Positions 12,538 through 24,638 of a stretch of 64,000 nucleotides of DNA are shown in pieces; positions within the stretch are counted from its first letter, which is position 1, and each line of letters starts with the position of its first letter. The notes beneath the pieces are model-generated. The model ran no database searches, was not told the DNA's origin, and worked only from the letters and a program-made list of their open reading frames with translations. A program made the translations under genes and the position numbers. The stretch spans positions 62,001-126,000 of the forward strand of contig VZRG01001639.1 in the NCBI GenBank assembly GCA_013397435.1. The letters run 5' to 3'. Origin of the DNA: Erythrocercus mccallii. Its lineage: Eukaryota; Chordata; Aves; Passeriformes; Dicruridae.

Positions 12538-12866
12538 GTAAGTATTTTGAGAGGATTTATTTTCCTTAGGTAACACCTTATTTCTGCAGTCAGAGGACTA
12601 GAGTAGATCACCATAGGTGTTCCAATTTTGTAATTACGTAAATTTCTCCTGGTAAATTCAAAGAGCCAGACTGTGATCCAAGGGCAGTTAACAAACAAGT
12701 CTCAGAGCAAGGCACATAAATTGTTAGTACCTTTGGTACCTGTATTGTCTTTATGGAGGAAAGCCTGACTGCTTCTGAAATTACTTAAGCCTTAGAGTCC
12801 TAAGCTGTTAAAAATCTGGCCTTAGTTCTTGTACCTGACAATTAACTTCTCTTCTGTGTGTTTTAG

Positions 12867-13050
12867 ATAACAGTAAATTCAAGATCTGCTTGGCCTACCA
12901 TTAGAAAATACGGATACAAAGTTGAAGATTCAGGCTTCAAGTATGCAGTTGAGACCCCAACAAAAATCAGAATTCAGTGGTTTCACAGCACAGGTGTGAT
13001 GATTATTGAGTTGAATAGTACCAGGGAACCAGGAGCTTTGGGACTATGTG
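12867..13050 (+). CDS. OTOG: OTOG exon: VWD domain, C-terminal half
   Basis: 61 codons plus one base. It contains YGYKVEDSGFKYAVETPTKI and IQWFHSTGVMIIELN, ending GLCG. The GLCG motif is the standard close of the VWD calcium-binding core (GLCGxC), with the following Cys in the next exon. Confidence 0.92.
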
Positions 13051-15599
13051 GTAAGTATAGAGTAGTGCAAGAAATAAAGGCTTTCAGATGCTTTGCTATC
13101 GAGACGCATTTTCCTAATTATATATAACTATTTATTGCAGGGTCTATCTCAAACATTTATTGCAGATCACTGCAATTTTTAAAGATATTATTAAAATTAA
13201 TCTATTACTAATTTTGTTTATTGTTGAAATTATATTTGGTATTTATTCCTCTCATCACTCTTTGCCCATAGTTTTGCTTCTGTCTGTAAGCTGCTTGAAC
13301 CACAGGCATGACTGCAGTTGCCAAACCCAAATAAGTAAGACAGGTCTAAGTCCATAATTTCAAGTACGGTTGTTTACAGATTTAGTGTTTGATCTCCATC
13401 TGATAGGATGTGGTATGTGCTATTTTCAGCTTCTAAAGGTCAGAATTCCCAGGAAATGTAAACTTTAGAGAACTAATCTTAGTTGAACTACTGGAGAAAA
13501 CACTTCAGAGGGAATTTCTCAGTAATGTTGCACTCTGTTAGGTCTGTTCAATAGTTTCCCCTTCTTTCTTTTTTTCTAAAAAGTACAGCCTTGAATAGGC
13601 TGGTGGTGTCACAGCTTTTGCAAGCATGTATTTGCTGATGTAAATCCCCGCTGTGGTAGCTGCATCTGAAAATTTATGCTGTAAATTGGAGCTGGAAATC
13701 AGGATTAAGGAGATCATATAATTACAGTGGATGTCTTTCCAGTTTCAGAAAGGGCAAATGCCTGTAGCTCAGTATCTAATACCAGGAATAGCTCAGTCCA
13801 GTTTCCAGTCCTGCTGACAGAAATGTGCTTCTCACAAAGAGAGTCTGAATTTACGCCATTTTGAAATTTGATTGTTTAATTGCCCTAACCTCTGTTTTCA
13901 GCATTGTTCTCACTCTGTTTGGCTAATTGTTATTGTAATTAGATCAAGCAGAAACAAGACAATAAAGACATGGATATTTATAATAAGCCTGATTCAAGTT
14001 ATCCAGAGAATCTCTTTTGCCTTTACCTGTCTGATTACTGTGGTAGGGAGGACTGGGAACATTACATTCCTGGTTTACAGGGCATTTTTACTAGATGACA
14101 ACTCATTTCTGTGGATGGTGTTGCAAGGACAACCTCTTCAGGGAATGTGCTGTGTATTTCTGGTGTTCAGCTCTGGCTGGGAGATTCTCTACATAAGTCT
14201 GCCTGCACAGTGCTGCATGGTGCCACTTGCAGAGCCTGCCTCACATGAGTTCATTGTACTGCATCTTTTCAGGGTAAATTAGTCCAGCCCAAACTCCTTT
14301 CTGTGCTTTCTGTGTTAGTGCAAAAAAAAAGCAGCATACTTTCTCAGATATCTTTTAGCTGAACTGCAATATTTGTAGGTCTTGATCTCTCAGCTTCATG
14401 GAAATGCTAAAACTGAAAACACCAGTACAGATTTGTAGCATGAGCATCCTTTGGAAGGATTCAGAAACAACAGTGTCTTTTTACAGTGCAAGGATTGGGC
14501 AAATGTGGCAGCTGGTGAAGAGCTGGGATGGGACATGTGGGAGGGGAACGTGGACATCTCTATAGCAAAACTATATAAAAAAAGATTTAAAGCATGTCAG
14601 TTCTGGTTGCGATTGGATCCTGCCAAGAAAAATGTGAGGCTTTAGTTTTGCTGTTTTAAATCTCCTTGTCAATGTGTAAGAGAAGTGAGAAAAAATGTCC
14701 CTGACATGACAGCAATCCTTCAAAGTCTTTCAGAACCATCACGTACCTCCTATCTGAGTTGCAAACACAGACTAAGAAGGTTCCATCAGAAGCAGTCTGG
14801 AAAGCTGGTTTACTCTCTGAATGCCTGTTGCTGTAACACTGATTGTCATCAGAAATTGCTAAAAATGGTAAAACAGATCAGTTCTTTAGAAAGGGATGGA
14901 ATCCACAAATACTCCTTTGAACAGGTAAAGAATTAGGATTGTGCTTGTGGAGACAACAGAAGAAAACATTGTAGAAGCCTGGTACAAAACTCTCAGAAAC
15001 TGATTAGAAAGAAAGAATGGGGGACTGATCCATCATTCTGCTTTTTTCTACCTGCTGGTTTTTAGAGGATATTCTGAGGAGACTGCTGCAATATTTGAAT
15101 GCTCATATTGACCACAGTCACTGTCAGTGTTACGTTGCTCCTTTTGCTCCAAAGTGTTTCAAAATTGCTGACTATCTTAGTTAAAACAGAAAGAAAAATG
15201 TGATGCTGCCTTCTGGTATCAGATAAGCAACCATTTTATGGTTGTTCTCTTTTCTGACAACACAGTTTTAATTTTTTGCTATACATGGAGGTGTTTTGCA
15301 ACCTTTTTAAAAATACATTTCTGTTTAGTGTTTGTGCACCTGAGGAGCAAACTTCCAGTTTCATAGCTGGGCTGTGCAGTAGATTTCCATTCAGAGATGC
15401 ATCTTTACTTTTGCTTTCCTTCATTTTTCTGAATTTTGTGTATTTTGATCCTAACAAAGACTTTTGCCGTCTGTTGGTTGTGATACTGTCATGTTGTATA
15501 AGATTTTGAAAAGGTGTTTACTTTCTTGAATATGCCACTTCAAACATATTTCACATGTTAACCTGCCTTTTTTTTTTTTTTTTTTCTGGTAATCCATAG
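13051..15599 (+). other. OTOG: OTOG intron of 2.5 kb, nothing coding
   Basis: Reading phase matches across this intron, so no exon is missing. It ends with a long poly-T tract (about 15568-15585) just upstream of an ATCCATAG acceptor. Several short ORFs are shadows. No interspersed repeat was recognised. Confidence 0.75.
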
Positions 15600-15820
15600 G
15601 TTTTTGTGATAGAAGCTTGGAAAATGACTTGATGCTACCCAACAGGACAGTTTTAAGCCAAAGCAGTTCACCCTCGACTTTTATAGACAGCTGGCAAGTG
15701 CCAGACACATTAAAGTATGTTGGAGAAGACAGGCATCAGGAAACTAATTGCTCAGTCATGGACTGCTCAGAGTGCTTAAGAATGGTGTTGAACCAGACCT
15801 TCAGCAGCTGTCACTCTTAT
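15600..15820 (+). CDS. OTOG: OTOG exon: VWD end and start of C8
   Basis: Completes GLCGFCDRSLENDLMLPN at the VWD end, then a linker, then the first half of the C8 domain with NCSVMDCSECLRMVLNQTF and SSCHSY. Length is two bases plus 73 codons, with donor GTATGT. Sequons NRT, NCS and NQT are present. Confidence 0.92.
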
Positions 15821-16665
15821 GTATGTTAACTATTTCAAAGCTTACATTTTGAGAGAGCTGCAGTTCAGATATAATTTTGTGTACTTGGTAATTTTACTAA
15901 TGTGAGGGTACATGTAACCATATCTATTGAATGAGATGTGTACTTTTGTGTGTCCTTTCAGTTGCAAGGTAAAAGTAATTGAAGAGTATGGCAGCTTGAT
16001 AGGAGAGTTGCAATAAGCATCTTTCAGAATTTCACCTGTTACTTTTGAAATAACACATAATTCATAAACCAGTCATAGATAATTCAACTGTATCAATAAG
16101 ATGTAGAAAAATGTAAAAGAAAATAGTTGTAGGATTTAATTAATCCTTAAGCCTTCAGTAATTTAACAAGTCCCAAATTACAGTAGGTAATCTGAGAACC
16201 CGCATTCTCAAAGGCTCTAGAGACAGAGTTCCAGCTTGGAGATGTGAGACTGCAGAACAGACCCTTGAAAGCAAGCCTAGAGCAAATAACAAACTCCTGG
16301 TGTGCAAATAAATTATTTGTGGTCATATGAGTAGATTTACCATTTGACCTTTTGTATATAGCTAATTTTGATGAAGAGGAGACCAAAAGTAGGTAAAAAA
16401 CATAGAGGTAAGAAGGAACAAATTTATTTTATACAGAAAAACTGTATTACCTCTTACCTTGGCACTTATAAGAGGTGAAACTAAGGAGTATAATCATGTT
16501 AATGTTCAGGAAGTCTTACTTTTAAATACTAGCAGATTATCTTTGTACACTAAGGAAGGCTTACCATGAACCTTGGCTTCTTTGCAGTGGATATTTTTAA
16601 AATTCAGTCTTTTGTACTTATCATAGCCTCTATGAGGGTGCCATCTCTTTTTCTTCCTTTGTTAG
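15821..16665 (+). other. OTOG: OTOG intron, nothing notable
   Basis: A 0.85-kb phase-0 intron with acceptor CTTTGTTAG. AT-rich; no repeats recognised. Confidence 0.75.
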
Positions 16666-16804
16666 ATTCCACCTGAGCAATTCTGTGATATATGGGCTCG
16701 AGACACTGAGTACATTCAAAATCCATGCGTTTCACTAGCTGCCTATGTGGCAATGTGCAACAAATTCAATATTTGCATAGAGTGGAGGAGCTCTGATTAC
16801 TGCC
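16666..16804 (+). CDS. OTOG: OTOG exon: C8 domain, second half
   Basis: 46 codons plus one base. It encodes IPPEQFCDIWARDTEY, then NPCVSLAAYVAMCNKFNICI and WRSSDYC. The Cys spacing CxSLAAYVAMC is the hallmark of C8 in VWF, mucin and otogelin proteins. The donor is GTAAGT. Confidence 0.93.
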
Positions 16805-17658
16805 GTAAGTATGCTGCATGTATGCCCACCTCTAGTGTTCACGGAGACAAAATTTGCCTAATGTAATAGTTATTTTAAGTTTGAAATACCAATGCTTCTT
16901 GAATCTTCGTGTACTTTGGTGCTGCTGCAGAAAGCTGTGCCTTTGGAGAAGGGATGAGAGAAATGAAACACCTTTGAGATTAGATGGAGTGTGAGGGGTA
17001 AAACCTGCGACCTCAGTGCATCCTGGCAGCAGAATTCTCCCATAGCAACACTAAAATGGGATGCCAAATGGGATCTGAAGCTGGATCACAGCATCTCCTT
17101 ATGCTGTCCATGAACACCTAGGAAAAGCCCCCTTTAGTGATAACATAAGGAGGTCTGTGGTTTTGAGCCAATTTTTTTTTTATTCTTCAGGCAAGTAACT
17201 GTTAAAAGGAGCTCTTACAAAATATAGTTGTAAATATGTATTCTGTCCATCATGAAGGGACACATCACACTTGTTTTTATACCACAGTCATGCGTTTTCT
17301 TTGGCCACTGCAAGTTGTTCAGAATGCTCTATGATTGATCTGTGTAGTATTTGAAAATGTTTTTGAAGTTTGAATTATTTTGTCAACACTGTTGCATAGC
17401 TTGGTAGGTCTGCTGCCAAAATGCAAACTCAAGCTTGATGAAAATGTTATTACAAGAAGAAGAGAAGTAGAAGGGCTTGCAGAGTCCTTATGTTTGAATT
17501 TGTTACGTAGGTAACTGGTCTGTGTTGGTGTTTCAGGCTGCTAGATCCAACTCAATTGGCGAGCACAGGAAGTTGACAAGACAAAAATGTGTTCTCTGAG
17601 GTGTTACCTCACGGGATCACAACTTGAGCAATGTCTGATTGATTTGTTTCTTCCCTAG
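16805..17658 (+). other. OTOG: OTOG intron, nothing notable
   Basis: A 0.85-kb intron with acceptor TTCTTCCCTAG. No recognisable element. Confidence 0.75.
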
Positions 17659-17853
17659 CTTTCCCCTGCTCTGAAAACTTCTCTTACCAGCCTTGCATAG
17701 CTGCCTGTGAGGTTCCAGAGAGCTGTCAGAATGATGAGGTTGCTCCTGGGGATGCAGGCTCCTGCTCAGTGCTGACAGAAGGCTGCATCTGTGCTGGAGG
17801 GACCATCCTTCACCGGACTCACACTGCTGTCTGTATTCCTGAAGAAAAATGTG
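17659..17853 (+). CDS. OTOG: OTOG exon: TIL domain
   Basis: Two bases, 64 codons and one base. It carries PFPCSENFSYQPCIAACEVP and ESC, then TEGCICAGGTILHRT and CIPEEKC. This is the canonical TIL arrangement (P.C..N..Y..C...C, then EGC.C..G..L, then C...). It closes the VWD-C8-TIL block. The donor is the weaker GTATAT. Confidence 0.93.
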
Positions 17854-18710
17854 GTATATTTGGATGTGATTTTCTTCTTTATTCTCTGCAAGTTGGTGGT
17901 CAGATACTTCATTATGCATAAGTTGAGTTCTGGTTTGGTGTTGTGTGAGTTCTGAATGTATCATTCATTTGAGGATTCTAGATATTCAGTAAACATTAAC
18001 TGTGCAGGTGAGCAAGCAGGGGATGTCCTTGTGACACACAGTTTTGCTCACTTTCAGCTGGAGGATGCTCTTCAAAGTCTTTGCTTAAGTTTATGTATTC
18101 AGTTATTGTGTGTTAGTCTTGGCTTCCCTTTCACTCATGCCCTTTGCCAGGGGTCCAACCTTTTGGTACCCAATGGCATTCAAATGACATGCAGCAACAG
18201 TTAATTACACATTTTGAATAATACACGTGTGTGCCCTGCCAGCATTCCTGTTTATTTTCATTGCAATTCTGCCTCACCACACCAAATAATGGACCAATTC
18301 TTCTCCCTAACAATATGAACCTTAAAGAGTCAGTTTATGATAAATCAGACTACTAAAGCACTGTAAATTAATAATAATTTTGACATTTGTGAAATACAAA
18401 AGTAACTTCAGATCATTGCTTTAAAAATGAAGGATTGGATTGTGATTTTTAAGTGACTGGCCTTGCAGTGGAGACACTGCAAATTGGAGGTCTGGACCTT
18501 CTGGAAGGTGTTGAGGGTCTTGCTTTCATATACAAACTCAGTCACAGACTGTCTCCTCATTCAATTTTTCATGGGGTGACAGACATAATTAAGCCTTTAA
18601 AACTCCGAGCTTTTTAGGCTTCATAGATCCACAGCCACTATGGAAAAAATAGTGATGGTGATCAAAATTGGAATTAAAAAGGAATTCTGTTTTCTGTTGT
18701 CCTGATCTAG
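17854..18710 (+). other. OTOG: OTOG intron, nothing coding
   Basis: A 0.86-kb intron. A stretch near 18140-18310 (starting GCCAGGGGTCCAACC) may be an old repeat, but I cannot assign it. No genes. Confidence 0.7.
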
Positions 18711-18923
18711 CTTGTACAGACAGCTCAGGAGTACCTCATGCTGTGGGTGAGATCTGGAGAACTTCTTTGAGCGGATGCTGTATGCAAAAATGCGTTGACA
18801 GTGAGACCATTATTCCAGTGGAGTACAACTGTTCAGAGATCCACACTTTGGAGTGTCAGCGATTTGCAGAAGTGGCCTTGCTTGTTCCTGATGATCAGAC
18901 ATGCTGTCCTCAGAAGATCTGTA
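18711..18923 (+). CDS. OTOG: OTOG exon: VWC-like module (ladder unit 1)
   Basis: Two bases, 70 codons and one base (phase 1 on both sides). It contains SLSGCCMQKCVDSETIIP, an NCS sequon and the ending DDQTCCPQKIC. It is the first and longest of five consecutive exons ending in a CC...C motif before a split codon. Confidence 0.9.
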
Positions 18924-19623
18924 GTAAGTATTCCTTCATGGTAGTGAATACTGCCCACTGGAACAGGCTGATGTCCTTTCTCAGAGGTTTGCTTTCCTGC
19001 TACACATGCTACTTTTGAGGAAAATAGAAATAACTTTGGTTATTATGTAGAAAACTGTAGAAACTCTTTTGCTTTTTATCCAATAGGTTTTGGGGTAGAG
19101 GATAGGAGGAGAACTGAAATAGCACTGTGTTTATTTGAATATGAATTGCATTTCCTTCAAGTTTTGAGATTGTTGTTTTATTTTTAATATTCAAATACAA
19201 ACAAATGATCTGGATAATTCTGAGGAAAAAGAAATCATATGCTTGTTTATCTAATATATAAAGTGAGCAGTAAAAAATTATAGAAAAGCATTTTTTTTCC
19301 ATTTAATTCTTGCTTAGTTTAGAAAGTTTCAAAAATAAACTGGAAGTAATTTTTATGTTTTGTCCACCTGGTATGGTGTTGCAGTGAGTTTTCCAGAGGA
19401 GGTCTGGTTTTTTAGTTCTCACAAGGACTCAGCTCCAGTTTAACGTTGCTTCCATGGAGAGTGTGTAAATGATGAGCATTTCTGAATCTTCCTCATGGGA
19501 GTCTTTGCTACTCCACTGTCATTTTCATACGCCTGTAATTTGGAGGTTTGGGGTATCTAACTCAGCTTACAAATGTATAGTTTAGAAGGTGCTTGTTCTC
19601 TTTTTTTTCTCTTTATGTGATAG
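18924..19623 (+). other. OTOG: OTOG intron, nothing notable
   Basis: A 0.7-kb AT-rich intron with donor GTAAGT and acceptor TATGTGATAG. No repeats recognised. Confidence 0.75.
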
Positions 19624-19728
19624 TTTGTAATCAGAGTCTCTGTGAGCTCCTGATCCCCGAGTGTAGCAGCTTGGAAAAGTTGGTCACCTACTACAATGAA
19701 GAGTCCTGTTGTCCCAGCTACGTTTGTG
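19624..19728 (+). CDS. OTOG: OTOG exon: VWC-like half module (ladder unit 2)
   Basis: 105 bp, phase 1 on both sides. It encodes ICNQSLCELLIPECSSLEKL and ends NEESCCPSYVC. A sequon NQS is present. Donor GTAGGT. Confidence 0.9.
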
Positions 19729-20087
19729 GTAGGTTTCTTTTGAAAGGTAAAAAAGTGCAGTCTGTAAAAGGTAAAAAAGACATTCAGTAAATTAAACAGA
19801 TCAACTCAGAAGGATAAAGGTAATGAAGATACCATTGTTAATATGGCCATTTACAAAATTCAACATTGTCTATAGCTCAGGGTTGGTCTGTGCCTCAGTC
19901 TGAGCAGATGTGATGCAATCTTGTATTAAATGATCAGGCAAGATCTTGAGATACAAGGTAAAAGTTTTCCCAAGGCAGCTTTTAGTACTTCTCTTCTCTG
20001 CACTGCCTTTCCTTGGGATATAGCATAACAAAGGAGGAGGAATGCTGAGCTTCATCTAAAGGAATATATCTGTTGCCCTTTTTTCAG

Positions 20088-20198
20088 AATGTGATCCAGA
20101 AAAATGTGAACCATTGGAGCAGATGCCAAGTTGTCAAGATGATCAAACACTAATTGCTGCTCGGGTGGAGAATACCTGTTGCATTTCCTATATATGTG
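20088..20198 (+). CDS. OTOG: OTOG exon: VWC-like half module (ladder unit 3)
   Basis: 111 bp, phase 1 on both sides, acceptor CCTTTTTTCAG. It encodes ECDPEKCEPLEQMPSCQDDQ and ends VENTCCISYIC. The donor is GTACAG, the least consensus-like in the series apart from GTATAT at 17854. Confidence 0.9.
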
Positions 20199-21394
20199 GT
20201 ACAGTAGCCTGACTGGTTGAGATGATGAGTGTGGTTTTGCATATGCAATTATATCTATTATTATCTTGCCAATTAAGGTCTGTAGGTCTGTGTTGTATTG
20301 TAAAGTCTGCTCCTTGTATTTCCTTTAGGTCTCCCAACATAGTAGCTTCAAATTGGTTAAAAAAATTGGCATTAATTTTCTAAAATAGAAGTGGAGACAA
20401 CCATCACAAGTCACAGAACAGCTTTGTGCAACTGAGTAGTATTCCTTGGTCAAGTAAAGGAGTGGTGGTGTAGTCCATGGATGAAGGAATTCAAGACTTT
20501 TGAGATTGTCCATATGCAGAGTGTGAAGTAGATGCAAGAATATTTTATCTGAAAGAAGACTGAAGTTACATAGGCTTTTATTCCCTGTATCCTGCTGTCT
20601 CACCTGTGGCCCATCTTAACGGATGATAAATATCCCATATTAGAGTATTATGCATATTTATTCCGTTCTTTTGGGGTTTAGCCTTTAATGACTTAATTCA
20701 GTAATAAAATTGCCCTTTTGCCATTAGTATATGAGCTCCAATCTTACGATGCAGTTGTTTTCCATATGGTAATAACCTTATAATGAGGTGCTATTGAGCT
20801 TATTTTATTTTTGAACAGATACCTGGGAAGGAAAGGCCCTTCCACATGTAAAAATTTGAGTGTTAATTGGGAATGTGAATTACAATTCTGTTATTTACGG
20901 TAATCAGACTCATTTGATCATGTGTTAGCAGTGGGCAGCATTTAGCTCCTCTCACTGTGTGCAGAGTCCCCTTTTGACTCCTTTTTGATAAAATGAGTCT
21001 CTGCCCTGTACATACGGAAAAGTTCCTGTTGAGGTTGTCATTTGTGTTCAGGCAGGAGGATAACACTGGGATCACAGGGGGTGCATTTTATTGAGGATCA
21101 AAGATTCCTGAAAAAAACAACAGCATGACTTGGTAGGAGAGAAGACCTAGCAAAATTTTTCATAACAAGAGAAGGAGGGAAAATCATGTTTGCTCTCAAA
21201 AAAATGTATTAATTCTTTATAACAGGGAACAAAGGAAAAAGGAGCAGGCTGCACTGAAAATTAGCCTTTTGTATAGGGTATATAAGCAGTGAAAGCAGAG
21301 CATCATATGAGTCTAGGACAAACTTATAGCAGATTTTCTAGGCAGTAGTAAAATTTCTTGCAATGTTTTAGATTTAAATAATTGTTTTCTCCAG
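20199..21394 (+). other. OTOG: OTOG intron, nothing notable
   Basis: A 1.2-kb intron with acceptor GTTTTCTCCAG. No repeat or gene recognised. Confidence 0.75.
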
Positions 21395-21496
21395 CATGCG
21401 GGGCTTGCTCCGATCAGATTCCCAAATGTCAAGAAGGAGAAGTTCTCATTGTGGATGGCAACACTACTGACAGGTGTTGCCCTACATACCAGTGCA
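21395..21496 (+). CDS. OTOG: OTOG exon: VWC-like half module (ladder unit 4)
   Basis: 102 bp, phase 1 on both sides. It encodes ACGACSDQIPKCQEGEVLIV and ends TTDRCCPTYQC, with an NTT sequon. Donor GTAAGT. Confidence 0.9.
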
Positions 21497-21714
21497 GTAA
21501 GTTTGACTTGATTTTAATATTTTAAATAACAGAGAACATGGGAAATTTTGTGATGTGGCTGTTCAGTGTCAAAGTGGTGGATTAGGGATACAGCTTCACT
21601 TGCTGTATAAGCGAGCTATGCTGAACAAATAATCTTTACTTTTAGAACTTTATATGAGTAAAGAATTTTCCGATATCTGTATCATGGAAACAAGTGAGTA
21701 GTTTCAGACCTCAA

Positions 21715-21800
21715 ATTCTTATGTTAAATAATTTAAAAATTTTAAAATACCTTTTAAATTTTTAAAAATTGTTTAAAATATATATTTAAAATTATTCAAA
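21715..21800. repeat. OTOG: A/T-only low-complexity tract in intron
   Basis: A stretch of interleaved TTTAAAA and AATTTTTAAA motifs with local self-complementarity. No element family recognised. It lies in the intron between exons 21395-21496 and 21981-22079. Confidence 0.6.
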
Positions 21801-21980
21801 TACTTGTCTAGAGTATTTTGTACTCTATACTATTATTACTCAATCAAATTTTTACTGTCTTGTAAACTAAGATGTTATCCAAATGTCCTTATTGTAAGTC
21901 ATTTACTATATCTTAATTAATATTTCCACTCATCCAAAAATAATAAACATTGTATGGTACTTTCTTTCCTTTAATTTCAG

Positions 21981-22079
21981 TCTGTGAAATCCATCGTTGT
22001 CCTGAGTTCAGATGCATGCTCGGCATGTCTCTGGTGGAGGTGTGGAGCCCGGAGAAGTGCTGCCCCTTCCGGACATGTG
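21981..22079 (+). CDS. OTOG: OTOG exon: VWC-like half module (ladder unit 5)
   Basis: 99 bp, phase 1 on both sides, acceptor TTTAATTTCAG. It encodes ICEIHRCPEFRCMLGMSLVE and ends SPEKCCPFRTC. Donor GTAAAA. Confidence 0.9.
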
Positions 22080-22436
22080 GTAAAATCACCCATTTTCACT
22101 AGAGCTGCCTTAGACAACGAGAGATGACAGCAGCTTTGGCCCCTTGGTTCTAAGCCTGGCTTCAGCCAGCTACCCCATTGTGACCTGCTCATAAGCAAAT
22201 GATGCAGAAAAGTCATTTCATGCTACAGAACGTCCTAATCTGCTTGTTTTGCTTTTCTTGCATCCTGTAGAATTTGTCCAAGCTGGGTTATTCACCACCT
22301 TGAAAGTGTTCTAAGAGTTACTGTACTGGGTTTGCTGGCTTTTATAGCTGGGATTTTTATTCTCTCTGCTGCTCTGTTGTAAGTAAATGGCATATAAATT
22401 GCTAAACTACTCTTTCTGGTGATGCATTTTTTTCAG

Positions 22437-22477
22437 AATGTGCGTGTGAAACAATCCCCAAACCTCAGTGCAAACTG
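22437..22477 (+). CDS. OTOG: OTOG micro-exon (41 bp)
   Basis: Two bases plus 13 codons encoding ECACETIPKPQCKL, with the split Glu completed from the previous exon. Acceptor TTTTTTTCAG, donor GTATGA. The phase change from 1 to 0 is matched by the next exon, and the peptide fits the otogelin pattern of ECACE before the next Cys-rich unit. Confidence 0.85.
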
Positions 22478-23008
22478 GTATGAAATTTATCTTGGCACTA
22501 TTCTTTTATAGTTTCTTAGTGGATCTATTTATCAGTATCTGAATAATAGTTTTATCAGTGAAATATGAAATGGCACATTATCACCTCTTTAAAAAAATTA
22601 CTTTAGAGTAAGATACACACAGTTTTAAGAAGCCACTTAAGTCCAAATACCTTGCAGAATAAAATGACTCTACAGCCCTGATACTTCCAGAGCTTTTTAT
22701 TACCATTATTCTGTCCCAGTGTATTGGTAGAGTAGGACTGCTTTCATGCACACAGGATAAGTCAGGATAAAATGTGGAGTTTAAAGTGTTGAGCTAAATG
22801 TTCTCAAGCATCACTGTTAATATTATTTGTTATGGTGAATATGTTAACATACACCATGTACTCAGGCTGCTGACTAATCTGAACCTTCAAGAGATAGTGC
22901 TACCCAAATTCTCAGGGAAAGTTGTTTAAAAGAAAAATATCATATAAATAAGAAAACTTGCTGTTGTTTCTTGTATAATTTTTTCTTTTTCTATTTTGAT
23001 ACCCATAG
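22478..23008 (+). other. OTOG: OTOG intron, nothing notable
   Basis: A 0.5-kb intron with acceptor TTGATACCCATAG. No repeats recognised. Confidence 0.75.
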
Positions 23009-23084
23009 GGGCAGAAACTTCAGATAGATGAACTGTTTCAGAACAGTACAGAAAATGTCTGTAACTGTGTGAAGTACAAATGTG
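23009..23084 (+). CDS. OTOG: OTOG exon: short Cys-rich segment
   Basis: 25 codons plus one base. It encodes GQKLQIDELFQNSTENVCNC and VKYKC, with an NST sequon. Donor GTAAGT. Confidence 0.88.
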
Positions 23085-23579
23085 GTAAGTCAGAAAATAA
23101 TTTAATTTAAAGAAATAACCTTTCAAGTGCTAGAGGAAATTAGGAATTAAAAATCAGGCACTCACTTTAAACATGGCACCAAAGAGAACAGGATTAATTT
23201 ACTTAATTCACAAATAGTGCTCATTCTCCTCTGTGTCCCCTGTAATTAGTGGGGAGAAATAGACATTCCTCAGGTACATTTCTTATCCTGAAGTAGTCTT
23301 CCAAAACAAAACAGTTGAAGAAGCCTGCTCTGTCACTTGCGTGCAGCTAACAGAATATTATTTATTTATTTAGGTTTCATACATGGCTATATTTGAAAAG
23401 ATTTGATGACTGCAGTAAAACGTTTGATTACTATTACTGATTTGTTTGAAAATGTGGCCCATAATTCTAAAATAAGTGGAGTAGCTTTCTCCATTCCCGT
23501 TTCATCGTTTGAAATGTTTTTAGTGGAGTTTTGATGCCGAGCTGGTTGTCCTGAGAATGCTGTTTGTGTTTCCTTGCAG
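23085..23579 (+). other. OTOG: OTOG intron, nothing notable
   Basis: A 0.5-kb intron ending in TTTCCTTGCAG. The minus-strand ORFs in 23387-23668 overlap the coding exon and are shadows. Confidence 0.7.
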
Positions 23580-23758
23580 TGAGAGACAAAGTTTGCCTGA
23601 GTAATGAGAGGGGTGTGCTGCTTCCTGGGCAGAGAATCACGGAACACAGTGCAGATGGCATTTGCCATATTTCCTATTGTACAAATGTGATTGATCCCTC
23701 CACTAAATACTACAAAATAAACACGTCTTCGACAGACTGCGCTGTCAAGTGCAAAGCT
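23580..23758 (+). CDS. OTOG: OTOG exon: VWC/B-type module
   Basis: Two bases plus 59 codons. It encodes VRDKVCLSNERGVLLPGQRI, then DGICHISYCTNVID, then DCAVKCKA. This resembles the B-type modules before the cystine knot in VWF-like proteins. The donor is GTAAGA, phase 0. Confidence 0.9.
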
Positions 23759-24533
23759 GTAAGAAATTCAGAAATATAGACCTGTGTATTGTGTCTGGTG
23801 GCCTGAATCACTTTGTGATGGGTTTTGTAGAGCATATGACAGTCATAGAGCAAGTTGGAAAGAGTAATTAGGATATCTCCCTCTAATGCTTCACAATTCT
23901 GTTTATAAGTCTCCCTCCCTCCCCTGTTTTCTCTGCTGCATAAATCTTAAACAAACTAAAGTATATAGTGAATGCCTCCTTGGATTAATGGCATGCTGCC
24001 TCCTTGCATCCCTGCAGAGCTTCAGCTGCATTATGTGCAAACTGGTACAAATTCCTGGCAGACATTAGCTGAATGAGAATCAGAAAGGGAATAATTATAA
24101 GTAGACGAATTCTAAATGTGGTGAAAAGCTTTATAAAATAAGCAAATGTTACATTGTCTTTTTACAAAATATTCTACATTACTGTGGGAATTTTATACAG
24201 ATTTTTTTTTCCTGATTTTATAATTACTTGCTGTCTAATGTGTAAAAAGTTAGTGGTTGTTGAAGTAAGCTGTCACATTTGAAAATGGTAGAAAGGCCAG
24301 TTAATTCTCTCAGATTTGGAACTCCTCCCCTTTTACTTCAGTTAAGATCAAAGGTATTTTATAAAAGCCTCATGAGTGTGCGGTGTGTGCAAATGTAAGC
24401 TATGTGGTTTTGAAAGCTATTTAAAAAACATCCCTAAAATCAGATACTTGGAAAAAAATTTGCCTGTTACAGTAGCAAAACATTGAACTGCAAGATGGTC
24501 TCACACAAGGAATAATCTATTTGATTTTGGCAG
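23759..24533 (+). other. OTOG: OTOG intron, nothing notable
   Basis: A 0.78-kb intron with acceptor GATTTTGGCAG. No element recognised. Confidence 0.75.
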
Positions 24534-24638
24534 AACCAAGTCTATCAGCCTCCAAAAGATTTAACAACTTGCTGTGGTAGCTGCAAGAACTTGTCTTGTC
24601 TCTACACTTTCAGCAATGGCACAATTGCCAGTTTTAAG
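24534..24638 (+). CDS. OTOG: OTOG exon: CCG.C module
   Basis: 35 codons, phase 0 on both sides. It encodes NQVYQPPKDLTTCCGSCKNL and LYTFSNGTIASFK. The V(Y)xPP..xxCCGxCK phrase is common to VWF, mucins and otogelins just upstream of the cystine knot. Sequons NLS and NGT are present. Confidence 0.92.

Noticed and set aside
18140..18310. Possible old DNA-transposon or SINE remnant in an OTOG intron.
   Set aside because: The GGGGTCCAACC start is suggestive, but I could not match it to a bird repeat family.
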